Of a stretch of 64,000 bases of DNA, positions 63,000 to 64,000 are shown piece after piece. A program made the position numbers and the translations under genes. The notes under the pieces are model-generated. The model had not been told where the DNA came from. It was given only the letters and a program-made list of their open reading frames with translations, and made no database searches. Positions within the stretch are counted from its first letter, which is position 1. Each line of letters opens with the position of its first letter. The DNA comes from Mycobacterium vicinigordonae (GTDB taxonomy: Bacteria > Actinomycetota > Actinomycetes > Mycobacteriales > Mycobacteriaceae), in NCBI RefSeq assembly GCF_013466425.1, contig NZ_CP059165.1:3410001-3474000 (forward strand), written 5' to 3'.

Positions 63000-63830
63000 C
63001 TACTTGAACGCCGCCACATGACTCGAGGCCCACTCTCTGAACGACCGCGGGGGGCGGCCCAGGATGCGATCGACGTCGAGACTGACGTTTCGTTCGATGT
63101 CCGTCGGTGTGCTCAACGCGTCGAGTGTACGTTCGACTACAGTTTCTGGCATATATTGCAGCATTTGGGCTTTGGCTTCGGCACGACTCTGCTCGACAAA
63201 GCTCACCGGCTCACCCAGCACCGCGCCGATGGCCTCGGTCTGCTGACGCGGTGTTATCGGTGCAGGCCCGGTCAAGCGATATACCTGTCCTTGGTGACCA
63301 TCTTCGCGCAACGTGACCGAGGCGACGGCGGCGATATCGCCGGGGTCGATGCTGGGCAATGCGACATCGCCAAACGGTGCAGCGACCAGTCGATGTGACC
63401 GGATGAGGCCGGCCCACCACAAAGCGTTGGTGTGAAATCCGCCCGGGCGCAGGACTGTCCATGACAGACTTGTTCGTTTTAGCGCCTGCTCCAAGCCGCT
63501 GGGATGTCGTCCCGCGGCCACTCCCAATGAAGACAGCAAGACCACCTGCCGCAGTCGACTGTGCTGTGCCACGTCCATCACTGCTGCGAAGGCCTCTTCA
63601 CCGGCGGCATGGAAGTCGGCGGGAGTCACCATGAACAGAGCCCGCGCCCGTTGCAGTGCCGGCACTAAGCTCTGCGCGTCGAACAGGTCAGCCCGCTGGA
63701 ACCGCATGCCGGTCGGCACGTCGGCCTCCGTGATGGTGCGGGAGACGGCTACGACCTCTTCGGCGCCAGCATGGAGCGCCTCGACGAGCGGCCTGCCGAC
63801 ATTGCCTGTTGCTCCTGTCACGACAATCAT
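63000..63830 (-). CDS. NmrA-like NAD(P)-binding protein
   Basis: The 276-residue protein has MIVVTGATGNVGRPLVEAL (cofactor turn), VMDVAQHSRLRQVVLLSSLG, WTVLRPGGFHTNALWW and the final helix FREWASSHVAAF. The classic SDR Tyr-x3-Lys is not visible, as in many NmrA/quinone-reductase-type proteins. It could reduce quinones or work as a redox sensor. Divergent from an HxlR-type gene at 63931, a frequent arrangement for this class. Confidence 0.88.
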   Translation of the reverse strand: MIVVTGATGNVGRPLVEALHAGAEEVVAVSRTITEADVPTGMRFQRADLFDAQSLVPALQRARALFMVTPADFHAAGEEAFAAVMDVAQHSRLRQVVLLSSLGVAAGRHPSGLEQALKRTSLSWTVLRPGGFHTNALWWAGLIRSHRLVAAPFGDVALPSIDPGDIAAVASVTLREDGHQGQVYRLTGPAPITPRQQTEAIGAVLGEPVSFVEQSRAEAKAQMLQYMPETVVERTLDALSTPTDIERNVSLDVDRILGRPPRSFREWASSHVAAFK

Positions 63831-63875
63831 GTGCGCTCCCGATCTTGTATCCGTGTATCGACTCGGCAGCGACGT

Positions 63876-63894
63876 TACTATCGAAGAGATAGTA
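63876..63894. promoter_or_regulatory. Inverted repeat between NmrA-like and HxlR-like genes
   Basis: Arms TACTATC and GATAGTA with a five-base spacer (gaaga). It lies between the divergent starts and is a likely HxlR operator. Confidence 0.6.
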
Positions 63895-63930
63895 GATACC
63901 TAGGAGAAAGTAATCGATGGAGAGCACGTT

Positions 63931-64000
63931 GTGAGCGACGCCACAGAGAAGCTGTCAGTTCTAGCGGAGCCAGAACACGCCTGCCCCATCTCGCCGGTGG
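63931..64000 (+). CDS. HxlR-like regulator, N-terminal start only
   Basis: The frame from GTG 63931 reads SDATEKLSVLAEPEHACPIS and runs off the window. The CPISPV segment fits the start of HxlR regulators, which carry a redox-active Cys early in the protein. A GGAG site lies about 8 bases upstream. The call rests on about 23 residues and on the divergent NmrA-like neighbour. Confidence 0.45.
   Translation, partial: MSDATEKLSVLAEPEHACPISPV

Overview
This window comes from a Mycobacterium chromosome, probably a slow grower. It is GC-rich and has PE and PPE genes with type VII secretion motifs, an mce-type gene end, a furA-katG pair, mycobacterial cutinases (one close to CFP21), a GarA-like FHA protein, a Rv2525c-type Tat-exported protein and an HrpA helicase. 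The species cannot be fixed from the sequence alone. I see no tRNA, rRNA, CRISPR array or complete insertion sequence.

Layout. 0-5 kb: the end of an mce-family gene, a PE-type alpha/beta hydrolase, a nitronate monooxygenase/NYN pair and a PE35-like gene. 5-14 kb: three regulator-plus-enzyme units (TetR/SnoaL/epimerase; a tail-to-tail LuxR response regulator and histidine kinase; haloalkane dehalogenase/TetR) and a quinone-reductase-like MDR enzyme. 14-20 kb: a GH16 glucanase, a PE-PPE-PPE operon, a cutinase and a DUF1906 protein. 20.8-25 kb: katG-furA with a leaderless promoter, then an SRPBCC/DUF899 pair and an HdeA-like lipoprotein. 25-31 kb: a glycosyltransferase, methyltransferase and cyclase-like operon facing another methyltransferase, then an acyltransferase/SRPBCC pair. 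31-34 kb: a PPE protein ending in a SHOCT domain, an NTF2-like protein, a CFP21-type cutinase and a small exported protein built of 25-residue repeats. 34-41 kb: hrpA, a G6PDH and an M42 peptidase, all on the plus strand. 41-51 kb: ordinary enzymes, a diguanylate cyclase with an intact I-site, an FKBP, a serine hydrolase/ATP-grasp pair, LLM/MarR, and a TetR unit with a 39-bp inverted repeat.

51-64 kb looks accessory. It holds a short GarA-like FHA protein lacking the usual GR arginine, two gene remnants (an MFS transporter and a DUF6512-like membrane protein), a second haloalkane dehalogenase, a His-rich CDF metal exporter, and a compact catabolic-looking cluster. That cluster has a five-gene minus-strand operon (SDR, small membrane protein, VOC dioxygenase-like, fumarylacetoacetate hydrolase-like, TetR) flanked by an acyl-CoA synthetase/SDR divergent pair and a second copy of the small membrane protein. 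The two divergent promoters, almost 6 kb apart, carry the same 19-bp operator apart from one base, in opposite orientation. I infer that the cluster's TetR controls both. This two-promoter unit is the best candidate here for an undescribed system: a regulated degradation route for a ring-containing or acyl substrate with two paralogous membrane proteins.
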